DNA of 64,000 nt from Streptomyces sp. RFCAC02 (GCF_004193175.1 NZ_SAUH01000001.1:3805001-3869000); one strand, 5' to 3'; numbered from the stretch's first letter, positions 1-9,028 are shown. The notes: generated from the letters alone by a model not told the origin. Numbers and translations are program-made.

Positions 1-2
1 TG

Positions 3-311
3 ATCCTGGCAGCGGACCACGACGACGAACGGACGCACCAACTGCACAGGGACGTCCTCGCCATGGCCCGATCCGACGCCTACGCGGCCCGTGACACCCT
101 CGCGCACTCACAGTTCAGAAACGCGTTGACAGCCAGCCAGCACAGCGCTCTGACCAGTACGGTCCACGCCTCTGGACTTGGTATGGGGACAGCGCCAGCA
201 CCCTTGAACAGCGATCTGATGGGAGCAGTGCAGGCGGCTGAGGACCAGCTTCGTTGCTGCCTCGAACTCAGTACGGACACCTCAACCACCGCATGCTCTC
301 CTGGCGGCTGA
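3..311 (+). CDS. Possible 3' end of a gene cut by the window edge
   Basis: The frame is open from the window edge to a TGA at 309-311, with an internal ATG at 63. The first 110 bases have typical high-GC third codon positions (frequent Asp, His, Arg codons) and could be the end of a real protein. After about base 110 the third positions lose this bias (cag, aca, ttg, cca, gga), so the tail may be a degraded or shifted reading frame. No motif is recognised. Bases 312-458 hold nothing I can identify. Confidence 0.3.
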   Translation: MLAADHDDERTHQLHRDVLAMARSDAYAARDTLAHSQFRNALTASQHSALTSTVHASGLGMGTAPAPLNSDLMGAVQAAEDQLRCCLELSTDTSTTACSPGG

Positions 312-458
312 CGCACCGCGCTGACCTTGCCGGAGCCATGGCACGGAACGCGTGGCTTACAGTGCCCGTGACGCAACTACCTGCGCGGGCGGACCGCCAC
401 GGGACCGGGGTCGGGTCGTGAATAGGATGGCCGCCGTCCCCCCTTTCGGAAGGCCCTC

Positions 459-1667
459 ATGTCCCCGGCTCAGCCGTACCCGTCCGCTGCCCGCAGGGTG
501 CTGCTGACGGGGGGCAGCGTGTTCGACGCCGCGACCGGGCAGGTGCGCCCCGGCGAGATCGTGATCGGGGACGGACGGATCACCGCCGTCGGTGCGGGCA
601 CCGGCTCGCTGGACGGCGACGAGGCCGTGGACACGTCGGGCTGCCTGCTGCTGCCCGGCTTCGTCGACTGCCACACGCACGTCGCGCTCGCCGCCACGCG
701 GCAGGACACCTTCGGACTGCCCCGGTCGGCGCGCGGTCTTTCGGCCGTGCCCGTCCTGCGCACGCTGCTGCGGCGCGGTGTGACGACCGTGCGGGACGCG
801 TGGGGCGCAGACGCGGGCGTGCGGCTCGCCGTGGAACGCGGCTGGATCGAGGGACCCGAGGTCCTCCTGTCGCTGCGGCAGGTCTGCACGACCGGCGGCA
901 TCGGCGACCACTGGTCGCCGCGGACCGGGCCGTTCGACTTCTTCGGCGACCCCGCGATGCCGGACCCGGTGTTCGACGGCGAGGACGGCGCGCGTGCGGT
1001 GGTGCGGCGGATGGTGCGCGCCGGTGCCGACTGGATCAAGGTGACCGCCACCGGGTCGCTGAGCGCGGGCCTCGGGGTCACCGACACGCAGATCACGCCC
1101 GGGGAGATGGCCGCCATCGTGGACGAGGCCCGCCGGCAGGGCGGGCGCGGCGTCATGGTGCACGCGCACGGCGCGCGGGCCGCGGAGGAGGCGGCGCGCG
1201 CGGGGGCGCGCAGTGTCGAGCACGGCACCTTCCTGGACGAGGCGGCCGTCACGGCGATGGCGGAGTCCGGGACGTGGCTCGTGCCGACCCTCTCCGTGAC
1301 CCAGAGCGGCGACGGCGACGGGGAGGCGGCCGAGGCGCACCGGCGTTCCGTACGGCTCGCGGCCTCCGCGGGCGTCCCGGTCGCCATGGGCACCGACAAC
1401 CCCGTGCGCCCCCACGACGAGGTCCTCCGCGAGATCGACCACCTCGCGCACGCGGCGGGGCTCGGCCCGGCCCGTGCGCTGCGCGCCGCAACCCTGGACG
1501 CCGCGCGGCTCCTCGGCCTCGACGGCGACCGGGGCGAGATCGCGGCCGGGAAGCGCGCCGACCTCGTGCTGCTGTCCGGCACCGGCCTGGCGACCGGCGC
1601 GCTGTCGGAGCGCGTGCGCGCGGTGTGGCGGAGTGGCCGTCGTGTCACGCTTCAGGACGGCGTGTGA
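459..1667 (+). CDS. Amidohydrolase family metal-dependent hydrolase
   Basis: This 402-residue protein belongs to the TIM-barrel amidohydrolases related to imidazolonepropionase and Xaa-Pro dipeptidase-type enzymes. The metal ligands are visible in order: HxH at H72/H74 in a GFVDCHTH segment, a probable bridging lysine K194 in DWIKVTATGS, histidines at H235/H237 and H255, and an aspartate near D313 in MGTDNP. The N-terminal beta domain carries the usual LLTGGSVFD and IVIGDGRITAVG pattern. There is no signal peptide, so it should act in the cytoplasm. The start at 459 follows AAGGCCCTC by a short gap. The substrate cannot be read from sequence; cyclic amides, dipeptides or lactones are all possible. 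A small membrane protein follows 16 bases downstream. Confidence 0.9.
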   Translation: MSPAQPYPSAARRVLLTGGSVFDAATGQVRPGEIVIGDGRITAVGAGTGSLDGDEAVDTSGCLLLPGFVDCHTHVALAATRQDTFGLPRSARGLSAVPVLRTLLRRGVTTVRDAWGADAGVRLAVERGWIEGPEVLLSLRQVCTTGGIGDHWSPRTGPFDFFGDPAMPDPVFDGEDGARAVVRRMVRAGADWIKVTATGSLSAGLGVTDTQITPGEMAAIVDEARRQGGRGVMVHAHGARAAEEAARAGARSVEHGTFLDEAAVTAMAESGTWLVPTLSVTQSGDGDGEAAEAHRRSVRLAASAGVPVAMGTDNPVRPHDEVLREIDHLAHAAGLGPARALRAATLDAARLLGLDGDRGEIAAGKRADLVLLSGTGLATGALSERVRAVWRSGRRVTLQDGV

Positions 1668-1683
1668 AGGGTAAGCGGACACT

Positions 1684-2379
1684 GTGAACACCGAGGGGCG
1701 CGGCGGCGCTTGGCTGCTCGTGGTCGCGCTCGTCGCCTTCGCCGCCCTCGTGCTGCCGAACGTGCTGGGCGACGGCGACCTCATGGCGCTTCCGGCCGAG
1801 CGTCCCGCGACGCCGCAGCCCGCGCCCGCGCCGAGCGATGACCCCGAGCCGCCCGAGGACGCGACGGGCGAGGCGTTCGCGGCCGTGCGCGCCGGCGACT
1901 GCCTCGCGGTGTACGACACGGGCACGGGCGAGTGGAGCAGCGATCTCCCGGCCCGCGTCCGCTGCGACGCGGCCGAGGCGCATGTGCGTGTGACGGACGT
2001 GCTGGCGCAGACGGCCGACTGCCCGGAGGGCGCCGGGCGGAGCTTCTGGTCCTACACGTGGGGCGTGCAGACGGTGGCCCTGTGCCTTGAGCGGCAGTTC
2101 GAGCCGGGGGACTGCATGCTCGGCCGCACCGCCGACGACGGGGACGACGGGGTCGTGCAGGCCGGGCTGCTGACCGTGGTGGACTGCGACGCGCCCCACC
2201 TGCCCGAGGGGTACGACCGGGTGCTGCGGGTCACGGGCGTCCAGGACGCGGCGGAGGTGACCGACGGGCCGCGGTGCGCCCGCGCGGCCACGGACACCGG
2301 CGAGTACTGGTACTGGCTGGTGAACGGCGGGCGCACGCTGGTCTGCACCGTGGAGCACCGTTCCGCCGGCCGGGAGTGA
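1684..2379 (+). CDS. Membrane-anchored extracellular protein of unknown function
   Basis: The 231-residue product starts with GTG. It has one hydrophobic segment at residues 10-28 (WLLVVALVAFAALVLP) and then a Pro/Ala/Asp-rich linker to about residue 60, so it is probably a type II membrane protein with its C-terminal domain outside the cell. The outer domain has about eight cysteines, including AGDCLAVYDT and GDCMLG, that could form disulfides. This resembles small cysteine-containing domains of actinobacterial 'septum formation'-type proteins, but only loosely. It lies 16 bases behind the amidohydrolase and may be cotranscribed. No enzymatic motif is seen. Confidence 0.75.
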   Translation: MNTEGRGGAWLLVVALVAFAALVLPNVLGDGDLMALPAERPATPQPAPAPSDDPEPPEDATGEAFAAVRAGDCLAVYDTGTGEWSSDLPARVRCDAAEAHVRVTDVLAQTADCPEGAGRSFWSYTWGVQTVALCLERQFEPGDCMLGRTADDGDDGVVQAGLLTVVDCDAPHLPEGYDRVLRVTGVQDAAEVTDGPRCARAATDTGEYWYWLVNGGRTLVCTVEHRSAGRE

Positions 2380-2385
2380 CGGGCG

Positions 2386-2877
2386 TCAGCGGGTGGCGAG
2401 CCACATGACGCCGGCGCACACCACCGGGAGGATCACGAAGCCCGCCCCGATCGGCACCAGCAGCGGAAGCCCCGCGAGGAAGCCCAGCAGGCAGTAGCCG
2501 CCGGCCACCATGGACAGTGTGTGCTGTGCACGGGCGGGACCGTGGCGATTGAGCCGTACGAGCAGCGCCGTGTACACGGCGGCCCACAGTCCCGCGCGGG
2601 GTTCGCCGACGCAGACCGCTTCGAAGAGATCGGACGCCCAGCGGTAGGCGCCGTAGCCGAGAAGGTCCTCGCGCGCGACCGTGACATCGCGCAGGTAGGG
2701 GTCGATGGCCAGGGAAGCGGCGTCAGTACTGCCGACGTGGTGCCGCAGCCATTCGGAGACCACCAGTGCCGCCAGGCCCAGGCTGTGCAGCAGCCCGGAC
2801 CACGGACCGACGGCGCGCTGCCGCAAGGACGGGCGTTCGTGGCCCGGCAGGCTCTCGGCCGTCGCGTACGTCTCCAC
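2386..2877 (-). CDS. Small integral membrane protein, function unknown
   Basis: The 163-residue protein begins with a hydrophilic stretch of about 30 residues. Hydrophobic segments follow near residues 28-45 (LLHSLGLAALVVSEWL), 95-108 and 120-160, the last pair ending in ILPVVCAGVMWLA. This looks like three or four membrane spans in the cytoplasmic membrane. No family motif is recognised. It ends 6 bases from the convergent upstream gene and lies downstream of the MFS gene on the same strand, with a gap of about 100 bases. Confidence 0.65.
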   Translation of the reverse strand: METYATAESLPGHERPSLRQRAVGPWSGLLHSLGLAALVVSEWLRHHVGSTDAASLAIDPYLRDVTVAREDLLGYGAYRWASDLFEAVCVGEPRAGLWAAVYTALLVRLNRHGPARAQHTLSMVAGGYCLLGFLAGLPLLVPIGAGFVILPVVCAGVMWLATR

Positions 2878-2983
2878 TCACAGCACCTTCGCACCAGGCC
2901 CGTCCGGGCCACAACCATGGCGGAGGCCGGGCCACCCGCCCCGGTGTACGGAGCGGACGGCCCGGCCTCCCCGGGGCGCGCCG

Positions 2984-4285
2984 TCAGGCGGCCGTCGCCA
3001 GCGCACGGCGCTCCCCGCGCGCCCGGTGCGTGGCGTACAGGGTGATCCCCGCCGTCACCGCGAGCGCGGCCAGGCCGAACAGCACAGGCCCCTGCCAGCC
3101 CGCCGCGTGGTAGAGCACGGCGCCCGTCGTGCCGCCCGCGCTGGCACCCAGGTAGTACGCCACCTGGTACAGCGCCGACGCCTGCGCCCGGCCGTGCGTC
3201 ACCGTACGGCTCACCGAGCCCGAGGCGACCGCGTGGCCGAAGAAGAACCCGCCGGTCAGCAGCACCAGGCCCGCCAGCACCGCGACCAGGCTGGCCACCA
3301 GCGTCAGCAGCAGACCCGCCGCCACCGCCGCGATCGCCAGGTACAGCGCGCCGCGCCGCCCCAGCCGGCCCAGGGCCGGACCGGTCATCGACGACGAGAC
3401 GGTGCCGACGAGGTAGACCACGAAGACCGAGCCGGCGAGCCCCGCCGACAGGTTGAACGGGGCCTCGACCATCCGGAAGCCGATCACCGTGTACACGGCG
3501 CTGAACGCCGCCATCAGCAGCGCGCCGATTGCGTACAGCCGCAGCAGCAGCGGGCGCGAGAGGTGGCCGCCGACCGTGCGCAGCACCAGGCGGGGCCGCA
3601 GCGGAGCGGGCGAGAAGTTGCGGGACGGCGGCAGCAGCAGCCGGAACGCGACGGCCGCGACGAGGCCCATCACCGCCACCGCGCCGAGCGCGGCGCGCCA
3701 GCCGTACGCCTCGGCGACCCAGCCGGTCATCACGCGACCCGTCATGCCGCCGACGCTGTTGCCCGCGATGAACAGGCCCACGGCGCCGACCGCCGCCCGC
3801 GGCGCCATCTCCTCCGTGAGGTACGCCACCGCCGACGCCGGGACACCTGCGATCGCCGCGCCCTGGAGCGCGCGCAGGACCACCAGCGTCGACAGGTCGG
3901 GCGCGAACGGGATCACCGCGGCGAGCGCCACGGCCGCCGCGACCGACACCGTCATCATGCGCCGCCGCCCGAACCGCTCGGACAGGGTGCTCAGCGGCAG
4001 CACCGCGACGGCGAGGCCGATCGTCGTGGCGGACACGGTCCAGCTCGCGGCGTCGGCGCCCACACCGAGGCCGGACGACAGGTCGGGCAGCAGCGCCTGG
4101 GTCGAGAAGAGCATCGCGAACGCGGCGAGGCCGAGCGCGAAGAGGGCGAGACGGATACGGACGGAGCGGGAGAGCCGGGAGGTGTGGCCGGCCTTCGGAG
4201 ACGTACGCACGTGTGAAGTGGTGGTCGGGACGGGCGTTTCGGAGCCGGTCGCGGTGGCGACCTTCCCCTTTGCTGCGGTGGGCAT
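2984..4285 (-). CDS. MFS transporter
   Basis: The 433-residue protein has a charged N-terminal tail of about 45 residues followed by about 12 membrane spans. The loop between spans 2 and 3 carries LSERFGRRRMM, the conserved MFS cytoplasmic motif. A second glycine-rich block (AGVPASAVAYLTEEMAPRA) fits span 4 and the next loop. It looks like the YnfM-type drug or metabolite exporters and should export a small molecule by proton antiport. I chose the ATG at 4285 because the 12 residues before it (from 4321) look non-native. It is divergent from a LysR regulator, with an inverted repeat in between, which suggests the regulator controls it. Confidence 0.9.
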   Translation of the reverse strand: MPTAAKGKVATATGSETPVPTTTSHVRTSPKAGHTSRLSRSVRIRLALFALGLAAFAMLFSTQALLPDLSSGLGVGADAASWTVSATTIGLAVAVLPLSTLSERFGRRRMMTVSVAAAVALAAVIPFAPDLSTLVVLRALQGAAIAGVPASAVAYLTEEMAPRAAVGAVGLFIAGNSVGGMTGRVMTGWVAEAYGWRAALGAVAVMGLVAAVAFRLLLPPSRNFSPAPLRPRLVLRTVGGHLSRPLLLRLYAIGALLMAAFSAVYTVIGFRMVEAPFNLSAGLAGSVFVVYLVGTVSSSMTGPALGRLGRRGALYLAIAAVAAGLLLTLVASLVAVLAGLVLLTGGFFFGHAVASGSVSRTVTHGRAQASALYQVAYYLGASAGGTTGAVLYHAAGWQGPVLFGLAALAVTAGITLYATHRARGERRALATAA

Positions 4286-4342
4286 ACGGCAAACGTAGAA
4301 CCGCCGGTTCGATGCGTCCAATGCACGGATCTGCCACTATTG

Positions 4343-4356
4343 ATGCACTGGTGCAT
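4343..4356. promoter_or_regulatory. Inverted repeat between the MFS and LysR genes
   Basis: ATGCAC-TG-GTGCAT is a perfect 6-bp dyad with a 2-bp spacer. A further ATGCAC half-site lies at 4321-4326. It sits 22 bases before the LysR start, in an AT-richer stretch between two divergent genes. This is the usual place for a LysR-type operator controlling its own gene and the divergent transporter. The assignment is by position only. Confidence 0.5.
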
Positions 4357-4377
4357 ATAGCGAGATGAGGGGCGGGC

Positions 4378-5388
4378 ATGTCATCGTCCGGCAACACACG
4401 TGATCTCCGCGACACGCGGCGGCGCCGGCCCGAGGGAGAGCGTCCCGGACCGGCCGCCGACCTCGAACCCGACTCCTGGGCCATGCGGTTGAGCCCGCGG
4501 CTCGCCCAGTTCGCCGCCGTCGCGCGCCGCGAGCACATCACCGGGGCCGCACGCGACCTCGGCGTCCCGCAGTCCACCGTCAGCCGGGCCATGACGCGCC
4601 TGGAGGCCGACCTCGGTGTCGAACTCCTCGCGCGGCACGGCCGGACCGTCTCCCTCACGCGCGCGGGCCGCGACCTCGCCCGCGCGGTGGAGCGCGCGCT
4701 GGCCGACCTGGAACGGGCCGCCGAGGCCGTCCGCACCGACGCCGACCCGGCGGCCGGCAGGGTCGCGTTCGGCTTCCTGCACACGATGGGCCCCGAGACC
4801 GTGCCCGCGCTGCTGCGCGACTTCCGCAAGGACTACCCGCGGGTACGGTTCTCCCTCGTCCAGAGCTACGGCGAGGACATGATCGACCGCATGCGGTCCG
4901 GCGAGCTGGACCTCTGCCTCACCTCGCCCGTCCCCGACGAACCCGACCTCGTGACGCGCCGGCTCGACGAGCAGCGCCTGCACCTCGTGGTCCCGGCCGA
5001 CCACCGGCTCGCGGGGCGGCGCCGCGTCCGGCTCGCCGAGGCGGCGGAGGAGCCGTTCGTCACCCTGGAGACGGGGTACGGGCTGCGCCGGCTGACCGAG
5101 GCGCTGTGCGAGCGGGCCGGGTTCAGGCCGCGCATCGCGTTCGAGGGCGAGGAACCCGACACGCTGCGGGGCCTCGTGGCGGCCGGGCTCGGCGTCGCGC
5201 TCCTGCCGCCGCCCACGGTGCCGCGCCCCGAGGTCCGCGAACTCGCCGTCACCGCCCCGCGCGCCGCCCGCGAGATCGGGGTCGCCTGGCCGATCGGCCG
5301 TCCGGACACCGCGCCGGTCGCCGCGTTCAAGAAGTTCCTGCTGAGCCGCCGCGGCCGTCTCACCGGCGCCCCGGCGCAGACCCCCTGA
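4378..5388 (+). CDS. LysR family transcriptional regulator
   Basis: The 336-residue protein has an N-terminal winged helix-turn-helix at about residues 37-95 (FAAVARREHITGAARDLGV, then QSTVSRAMTRLEADLG) and a periplasmic-binding-protein-like effector domain from about residue 125. The effector domain shows the LysR pattern DLCLTSPVPDEPDLV and a GLGVALLP motif. The first 36 residues are polar and unusual for LysR proteins, so the true start may be the ATG at 4483 (MRLSPRLAQF). An AGGGG ribosome binding site precedes 4378. It is divergent from the MFS transporter and probably controls it. Confidence 0.88.
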   Translation: MSSSGNTRDLRDTRRRRPEGERPGPAADLEPDSWAMRLSPRLAQFAAVARREHITGAARDLGVPQSTVSRAMTRLEADLGVELLARHGRTVSLTRAGRDLARAVERALADLERAAEAVRTDADPAAGRVAFGFLHTMGPETVPALLRDFRKDYPRVRFSLVQSYGEDMIDRMRSGELDLCLTSPVPDEPDLVTRRLDEQRLHLVVPADHRLAGRRRVRLAEAAEEPFVTLETGYGLRRLTEALCERAGFRPRIAFEGEEPDTLRGLVAAGLGVALLPPPTVPRPEVRELAVTAPRAAREIGVAWPIGRPDTAPVAAFKKFLLSRRGRLTGAPAQTP

Positions 5389-5488
5389 TCACTCCGCAGG
5401 GCGTCGCACCACTGTCCGGGGCCGGGCGTGTCACAGCCCGGGCCGCTGCCTCGTCCCGAGTGCAGGAACCCCGGACAGGGAGCAGATG

Positions 5489-5788
5489 ATGGACGTCGCG
5501 CTGTGGATCACCGCCGGAAGTACTGGCCGTCGCCTGCCTGGTGGGAAGCTCCAAGATGGTCGTGCCGGCGGAGAAGCCGGCCGCGATGGGCTCCTCCTCG
5601 CAGTGGGTCCTGGAGTTCAGAACCGGTTCCGTCAGGGCCATCGGCGCCGTCGAACTGCTGGCGGCGATCGGTCTGATCCTGCACGCGGCAGTGGCGAGCG
5701 GGTCACGACCGCCGGCGACGTGCTCTACCTCTGCCTGGCCGTGTTCCTCGCGTGGGGGCGTCTCGGTCCCGAGTCCTTCACCGGCTGA
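5489..5788 (+). pseudogene. DoxX-like membrane protein remnant
   Basis: Three pieces in different frames resemble one DoxX-type protein: MDVALWITAG from 5489, then VLAVACLVGSSKMVVPAEKP and FRTGSVRAIGAVELLAAIGLIL in the next frame, then VLYLCLAVFLAWGRLGPESF ending at 5788. Intact relatives are about 115-120 residues and keep these blocks in one frame with extra spans between the last two. The sequence therefore shows a frameshift near 5520, another near 5700 and an internal deletion. It cannot make a complete protein. The function of intact relatives is poorly defined. Confidence 0.7.
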
Positions 5789-5823
5789 CGCCGGCATGGC
5801 CGGGTCCACTCCGCCACGGGCTT

Positions 5824-5835
5824 CTACGCGCGTAG
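5824..5835. promoter_or_regulatory. Perfect 12-bp palindrome upstream of add
   Basis: CTACGCGCGTAG ends 16 bases before the GTG start of adenosine deaminase. The identical palindrome lies 19 bases before deoC at 16977-16988. Two nucleoside-salvage genes sharing an exact 12-bp palindrome in the same promoter position suggests a common repressor site. The regulator is not identified. Confidence 0.65.
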
Positions 5836-5851
5836 GAGTTAGAGTGCGGGC

Positions 5852-6988
5852 GTGACGACACCGCGTGAGAACCTCCCGGCGCCCGACCAGATCCTGCGCG
5901 CCCCCAAGGTGCTGCTGCACGACCACCTGGACGGCGGCCTGCGCCCCGCCACCGTCGTCGAACTCGCCGACGCCCAGGGCTACCGCTCCCTGCCGGAGAC
6001 CGACCCGGAACGCCTCGGCACCTGGTTCCGGGACGCCGCGAACTCCGGCTCCCTCGTCCGCTACCTGGAGACCTTCACGCACACCACCGGCGTCATGCAG
6101 ACCCGCGACGCCCTCGTACGGGTCGCCGCCGAGTGCGTCGAGGACCTGGCCGCCGACGGCGTCGTCTACGCGGAGATCCGCTACGCCCCCGAGCAGCACC
6201 TCGGCGCGGGGCTCGCGCTGGAGGACGTCGTGGAGGCCGTCGACGAGGGCCTGCGCCAGGGGGAACGCCGCGCCGCCGCGGCCGGCCGCCGTATCCGGGC
6301 CGTCGCCCTCCTCACCGCCATGCGGCACGCGGCGCGCGCCCTGGAGATCGCCGAACTCGCCAACCGCTACCGGGACCGGGGCGTCGCCGGCTTCGACATC
6401 GCCGGCGCCGAGGCCGGGTTCCCGCCGGCGCGGCACCTCGACGCGTTCGAGTACCTCAAGCGGGAGAACAACCACTTCACCATCCACGCGGGCGAGGCGT
6501 TCGGCCTGCCGTCGATCTGGCAGGCGCTCCAGTGGTGCGGCGCCGACCGTCTCGGCCACGGCGTGCGGATCATCGACGACATCCAGGTCGCGGACGACGG
6601 ATCGGTGCGGCTCGGCCGGCTCGCCGCGTACGTCCGCGACACGCGCGTGCCGCTGGAGATGTGCCCCACGTCCAACCTGCAGACGGGCGCCGCCGCCTCG
6701 CTGGACGAGCACCCCATCGGCCTGCTGCGGCGGCTCCACTTCCGCGTCACCGTCAACACGGACAACCGTCTGATGAGCGCGACCAGCATGACGGGGGAAT
6801 TCACCCGGCTGGTCCGGACTTTCCGCTACACCCTGGACGACCTCCAGTGGTTCACGGTCAATGCGATGAAATCCGCGTTCATTCCTTTCGATGAACGTCT
6901 CGCCATGATCAACGACGTGATCAAGCCCGGATACGCCGCCCTGCGCTCCGAATGGCTGTTCGCCACCGGGGCGTCAGTGGGCCACTGA
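5852..6988 (+). CDS. add: Adenosine deaminase
   Basis: This 378-residue enzyme hydrolyses adenosine and deoxyadenosine to inosine and deoxyinosine plus ammonia in the cytoplasm. The zinc and catalytic motifs are all present: HDHLDG with H23 and H25, HAGE at 212-215 with the catalytic glutamate, RLGHGVRI, and a TSNLQTG segment after MCP. The last stretch ([15 protein letters not shown]) is typical of the bacterial Add family, and the length is normal. A GTG start is used, with only GCGGGC before it, so the message may be nearly leaderless. The promoter contains the palindrome shared with deoC. Base composition in the last 100 codons is slightly less GC-rich than before. Confidence 0.95.
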   Translation: MTTPRENLPAPDQILRAPKVLLHDHLDGGLRPATVVELADAQGYRSLPETDPERLGTWFRDAANSGSLVRYLETFTHTTGVMQTRDALVRVAAECVEDLAADGVVYAEIRYAPEQHLGAGLALEDVVEAVDEGLRQGERRAAAAGRRIRAVALLTAMRHAARALEIAELANRYRDRGVAGFDIAGAEAGFPPARHLDAFEYLKRENNHFTIHAGEAFGLPSIWQALQWCGADRLGHGVRIIDDIQVADDGSVRLGRLAAYVRDTRVPLEMCPTSNLQTGAAASLDEHPIGLLRRLHFRVTVNTDNRLMSATSMTGEFTRLVRTFRYTLDDLQWFTVNAMKSAFIPFDERLAMINDVIKPGYAALRSEWLFATGASVGH

Positions 6989-7149
6989 CCTGGGACGATG
7001 TGGTCGAGTGCGTGGCCGGTGCGGGGATAGCACGACCCGGCGGGCGAGGACGCCACAGCGCATTTCGATTCATTGCGGCGAGGGCGTGGATCTGGCTACC
7101 GTCCCCATCGCCGCTCGAAAGAAAACCCCACACAAGGACGTCATCCAAG

Positions 7150-7485
7150 ATGAAGAAGTCAACCGCCAGGTCCCTGGGTACCGTCGCCCTCGGCGCCGCG
7201 TTCGTCGCCACCGCCGCCGGCACCGCCGCCGCGTCCGGCCTCCCGGTCGGCGGCGTGCAGGACACCGCCAGCGGTGTCGTGCGCACCCTCCCCGCCCACG
7301 ATGTCGCGCGGACCCTGCCGGCCGGCGGCCAGCTCGTCGAGTCCGGGTCCGACATGCTCGCCGGCGCGGGCCAGGTGACCAGCGCCCACGAGACGCTGTC
7401 CGCCACGCAGGGCGGTGACCCGGTGGGCCAGCTCCTCGGTGGTCTGCCGACCAACCAGGTCCTCGGCAGCGCCCTCCCGCTCTGA
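7150..7485 (+). CDS. Small secreted alanine-rich protein
   Basis: The 111-residue product has a clear Sec signal peptide: MKKSTARSLG, then a hydrophobic core (TVALGAAFVATAAG) and a likely cut after TAAA near residue 27. The mature part is about 80 residues with no cysteine and repeats of hydrophobic-Gly-Gly type (LLGGLPTNQVLGSALP). Similar short secreted proteins are common in streptomycetes, but their role is unknown. The start at 7150 was chosen because it places the KKS basic region directly before the hydrophobic core, with an AAGGAC ribosome binding site about 12 bases before it. A strong terminator follows directly, so it is probably a single-gene transcript. Confidence 0.8.
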   Translation: MKKSTARSLGTVALGAAFVATAAGTAAASGLPVGGVQDTASGVVRTLPAHDVARTLPAGGQLVESGSDMLAGAGQVTSAHETLSATQGGDPVGQLLGGLPTNQVLGSALPL

Positions 7486-7496
7486 CCCCCTCGACG

Positions 7497-7540
7497 ACGG
7501 CCGGGAGACCCGCTTCCACCCACCTGGGTCTCCCGGCCGT
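7497..7540 (+). terminator. Intrinsic terminator hairpin
   Basis: A perfect 15-bp stem (ACGGCCGGGAGACCC at 7497-7511 pairing with 7526-7540) closes a 14-base loop 12 bases after the stop of the small secreted protein. The stem is followed by TTCCCCCTC rather than a U-run, as is usual in streptomycetes. Confidence 0.8.
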
Positions 7541-7610
7541 TCCCCCTCGCCTCTCCCGCCTCCCCGGCTTCCGTGGGAGGATCGTCGTATGACCTGCGAC
7601 CGAAAGGGCC

Positions 7611-7976
7611 GTGCCGCGTAACCGGCCCGGGCGCCTGCGCGCCGAACAGCCCCGTGCGTCCCGCCACGGCCAGGGCCGCGAGCCCCGCATCGCCGGGCTG
7701 ACCTCGGCCGCGCACGCCGAGATCCGCCACATCGAACGGACCCGGGGCCACCTCGCCCCCGGCGACACCGCGACGGCGCTCCGCCTCTGGCGCGAGTTCG
7801 TCCACGACCCGCGCCACCGTTTCCTCGACACGGAAGCCCGTGGCTGCACCATCTGGGAGTGCTGCGGCGACCCGTACCAGGCACGGGATTCCCTCGAAGC
7901 CGTGATCCTGGCGATGTCGCGCCGCAGGGGGCGCGAACTCCGCCGTCTGATCGATGCTCTGGACGACCTGTGGTGA
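7611..7976 (+). CDS. Conserved-looking hypothetical protein
   Basis: The 121-residue product starts at a GTG. It has a basic N-terminus (RNRPGRLRAEQPRASRHG) and an alpha-helical body with IRHIERTRGHL, LRLWREFVHDPRHRFLD and a C-terminal RRGRELRRLIDALDDLW. A CTIWECCGDP segment holds three cysteines. No membrane span or enzyme motif is visible. Codon bias favours this frame over the opposite strand. It resembles small uncharacterised streptomycete proteins, and I do not assign a function. Confidence 0.6.
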   Translation: MPRNRPGRLRAEQPRASRHGQGREPRIAGLTSAAHAEIRHIERTRGHLAPGDTATALRLWREFVHDPRHRFLDTEARGCTIWECCGDPYQARDSLEAVILAMSRRRGRELRRLIDALDDLW

Positions 7977-8015
7977 CGTCGTGCGCTGACGTCGGGGTGA
8001 ACAGTTGATGACCAT

Positions 8016-8289
8016 GTGACCGCTGGCGCGCTTCCGGTCGTTCTGGGCCGACGTGCCGGGGCTACCCTCTGCCAGTCGCCGAGCGGGCGGCGCGCCACGG
8101 ACGGCAGCGTGACGCTGGTGCACCTGGGGATCCGTGTCCTGCTACGCCGAGAGCCCGCGGCTGTTCGTGCTGCTCGCCGCCGACAAGAAGGGCACCCTCC
8201 TCGGCATACTGCCCAAGCAGGGGCTCGACGGAGCGGACGTCGCCGAGCCGTTGCGCGCCATCCTCGACCGTCATCTGCGGCGCGCCTGA
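8016..8289 (+). pseudogene. Truncated, frameshifted YcxB-like C-terminal fragment
   Basis: From 8131 to the stop at 8287-8289 one frame reads SVSCYAESPRLFVLLAADKK, then LLGILPKQGL and LRAILDRHLRR. This resembles the end of YcxB-like membrane-associated domains (a TLVPW-x-SV-x-x-YAETP pattern). The preceding GSVTLV is in a different frame, and the join at about 8120 looks like a one-base insertion. The usual N-terminal membrane part is absent, so this is a decayed fragment. The left edge is approximate. Confidence 0.5.
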
Positions 8290-8297
8290 CAGGTACG

Positions 8298-8951
8298 TCA
8301 GGCCGCCATACGGGTCAGCGGTGCCGAGTACGTGTCGTGCCGGCCCTGCGCCCTGTCCGTGGCCGGTGTGGCGGGGCAGCGGGGGGACGCCACCCGGTGG
8401 GCCACCGGCGGTGTCCCCGGGTGCGGGAACGGCGGGTCGACCGGCTGCTCGCCGCGGTCCCAGCCGCGCTCGCCGTCGTCCAGGGCGTGGCGGCGCAGGC
8501 AGCGGTAGCCGAGCTGGTGCGCGAGCGCGATGCCCGCCGTGCTGAGGATCACCGAGTCGATGTCGGCGACCCGGCTCGGCACCCAGGACTGGCCGTACTC
8601 CAGAGCCAGCGCGATCATGCCGCCCGCGAACACCGTGCGCCCGAGCGACCCGAACCGCGTCCCGCCCAGCCGGTGGCCGAGCAGCGGCAGCAGCAGGCCG
8701 AGCGGTGACAGCGGCAGCATGCCGCCGCTCAGGGTGCGGACCGCCTCCCGGGGTCCCGCGGCGAGGTCGTCGGCGATGGTGGCGAACGGGGTCATGTTCC
8801 CCGGCGGCACCCACACCACGGGCAGGGGACGCAGCACCAGCCAGCTCACGACAGTGAGATGGAGGGCCAGGAGTGCCAGGGCGGCCAGCCGGACGCGCGG
8901 GACGACGCCCGGCGCGGTGGAGCCCGCGGAGTGATGCTGCACGCACTCCAT
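8298..8951 (-). CDS. VanZ family membrane protein
   Basis: The 217-residue protein has a hydrophobic span near residues 23-45 (LAALALLALHLTVVSWLVLRP). The VanZ-type arrangement follows: NMTPFATIADDL, a PLGLLLPLL segment and ALEYGQSWVPSRVADIDSVILSTAG, in which the glutamate and the R-x-x-DIDD-like motif are diagnostic. VanZ proteins are integral membrane proteins linked to teicoplanin-type glycopeptide tolerance in enterococci, but most homologues have no proven role. I start at 8951 because the six extra upstream residues look less likely. It is convergent with the YcxB remnant and separate from the afsQ operon. Confidence 0.85.
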   Translation of the reverse strand: MECVQHHSAGSTAPGVVPRVRLAALALLALHLTVVSWLVLRPLPVVWVPPGNMTPFATIADDLAAGPREAVRTLSGGMLPLSPLGLLLPLLGHRLGGTRFGSLGRTVFAGGMIALALEYGQSWVPSRVADIDSVILSTAGIALAHQLGYRCLRRHALDDGERGWDRGEQPVDPPFPHPGTPPVAHRVASPRCPATPATDRAQGRHDTYSAPLTRMAA

Positions 8952-9028
8952 GACGCCGGCTCCCCGCACCCGGTTCCGCGCGCCGGTGTGATGTGCGGAA
9001 CGGCCGGACGCGGGTCAGCGGCGGCGCG

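Noticed and set aside
2433..4829. A 798-codon open frame on the minus strand across the MFS and LysR genes
   Set aside because: Its translation is Arg/Ala/Gly-rich without domain motifs, while the MFS and LysR frames carry clear family signatures. It is a by-product of high GC.
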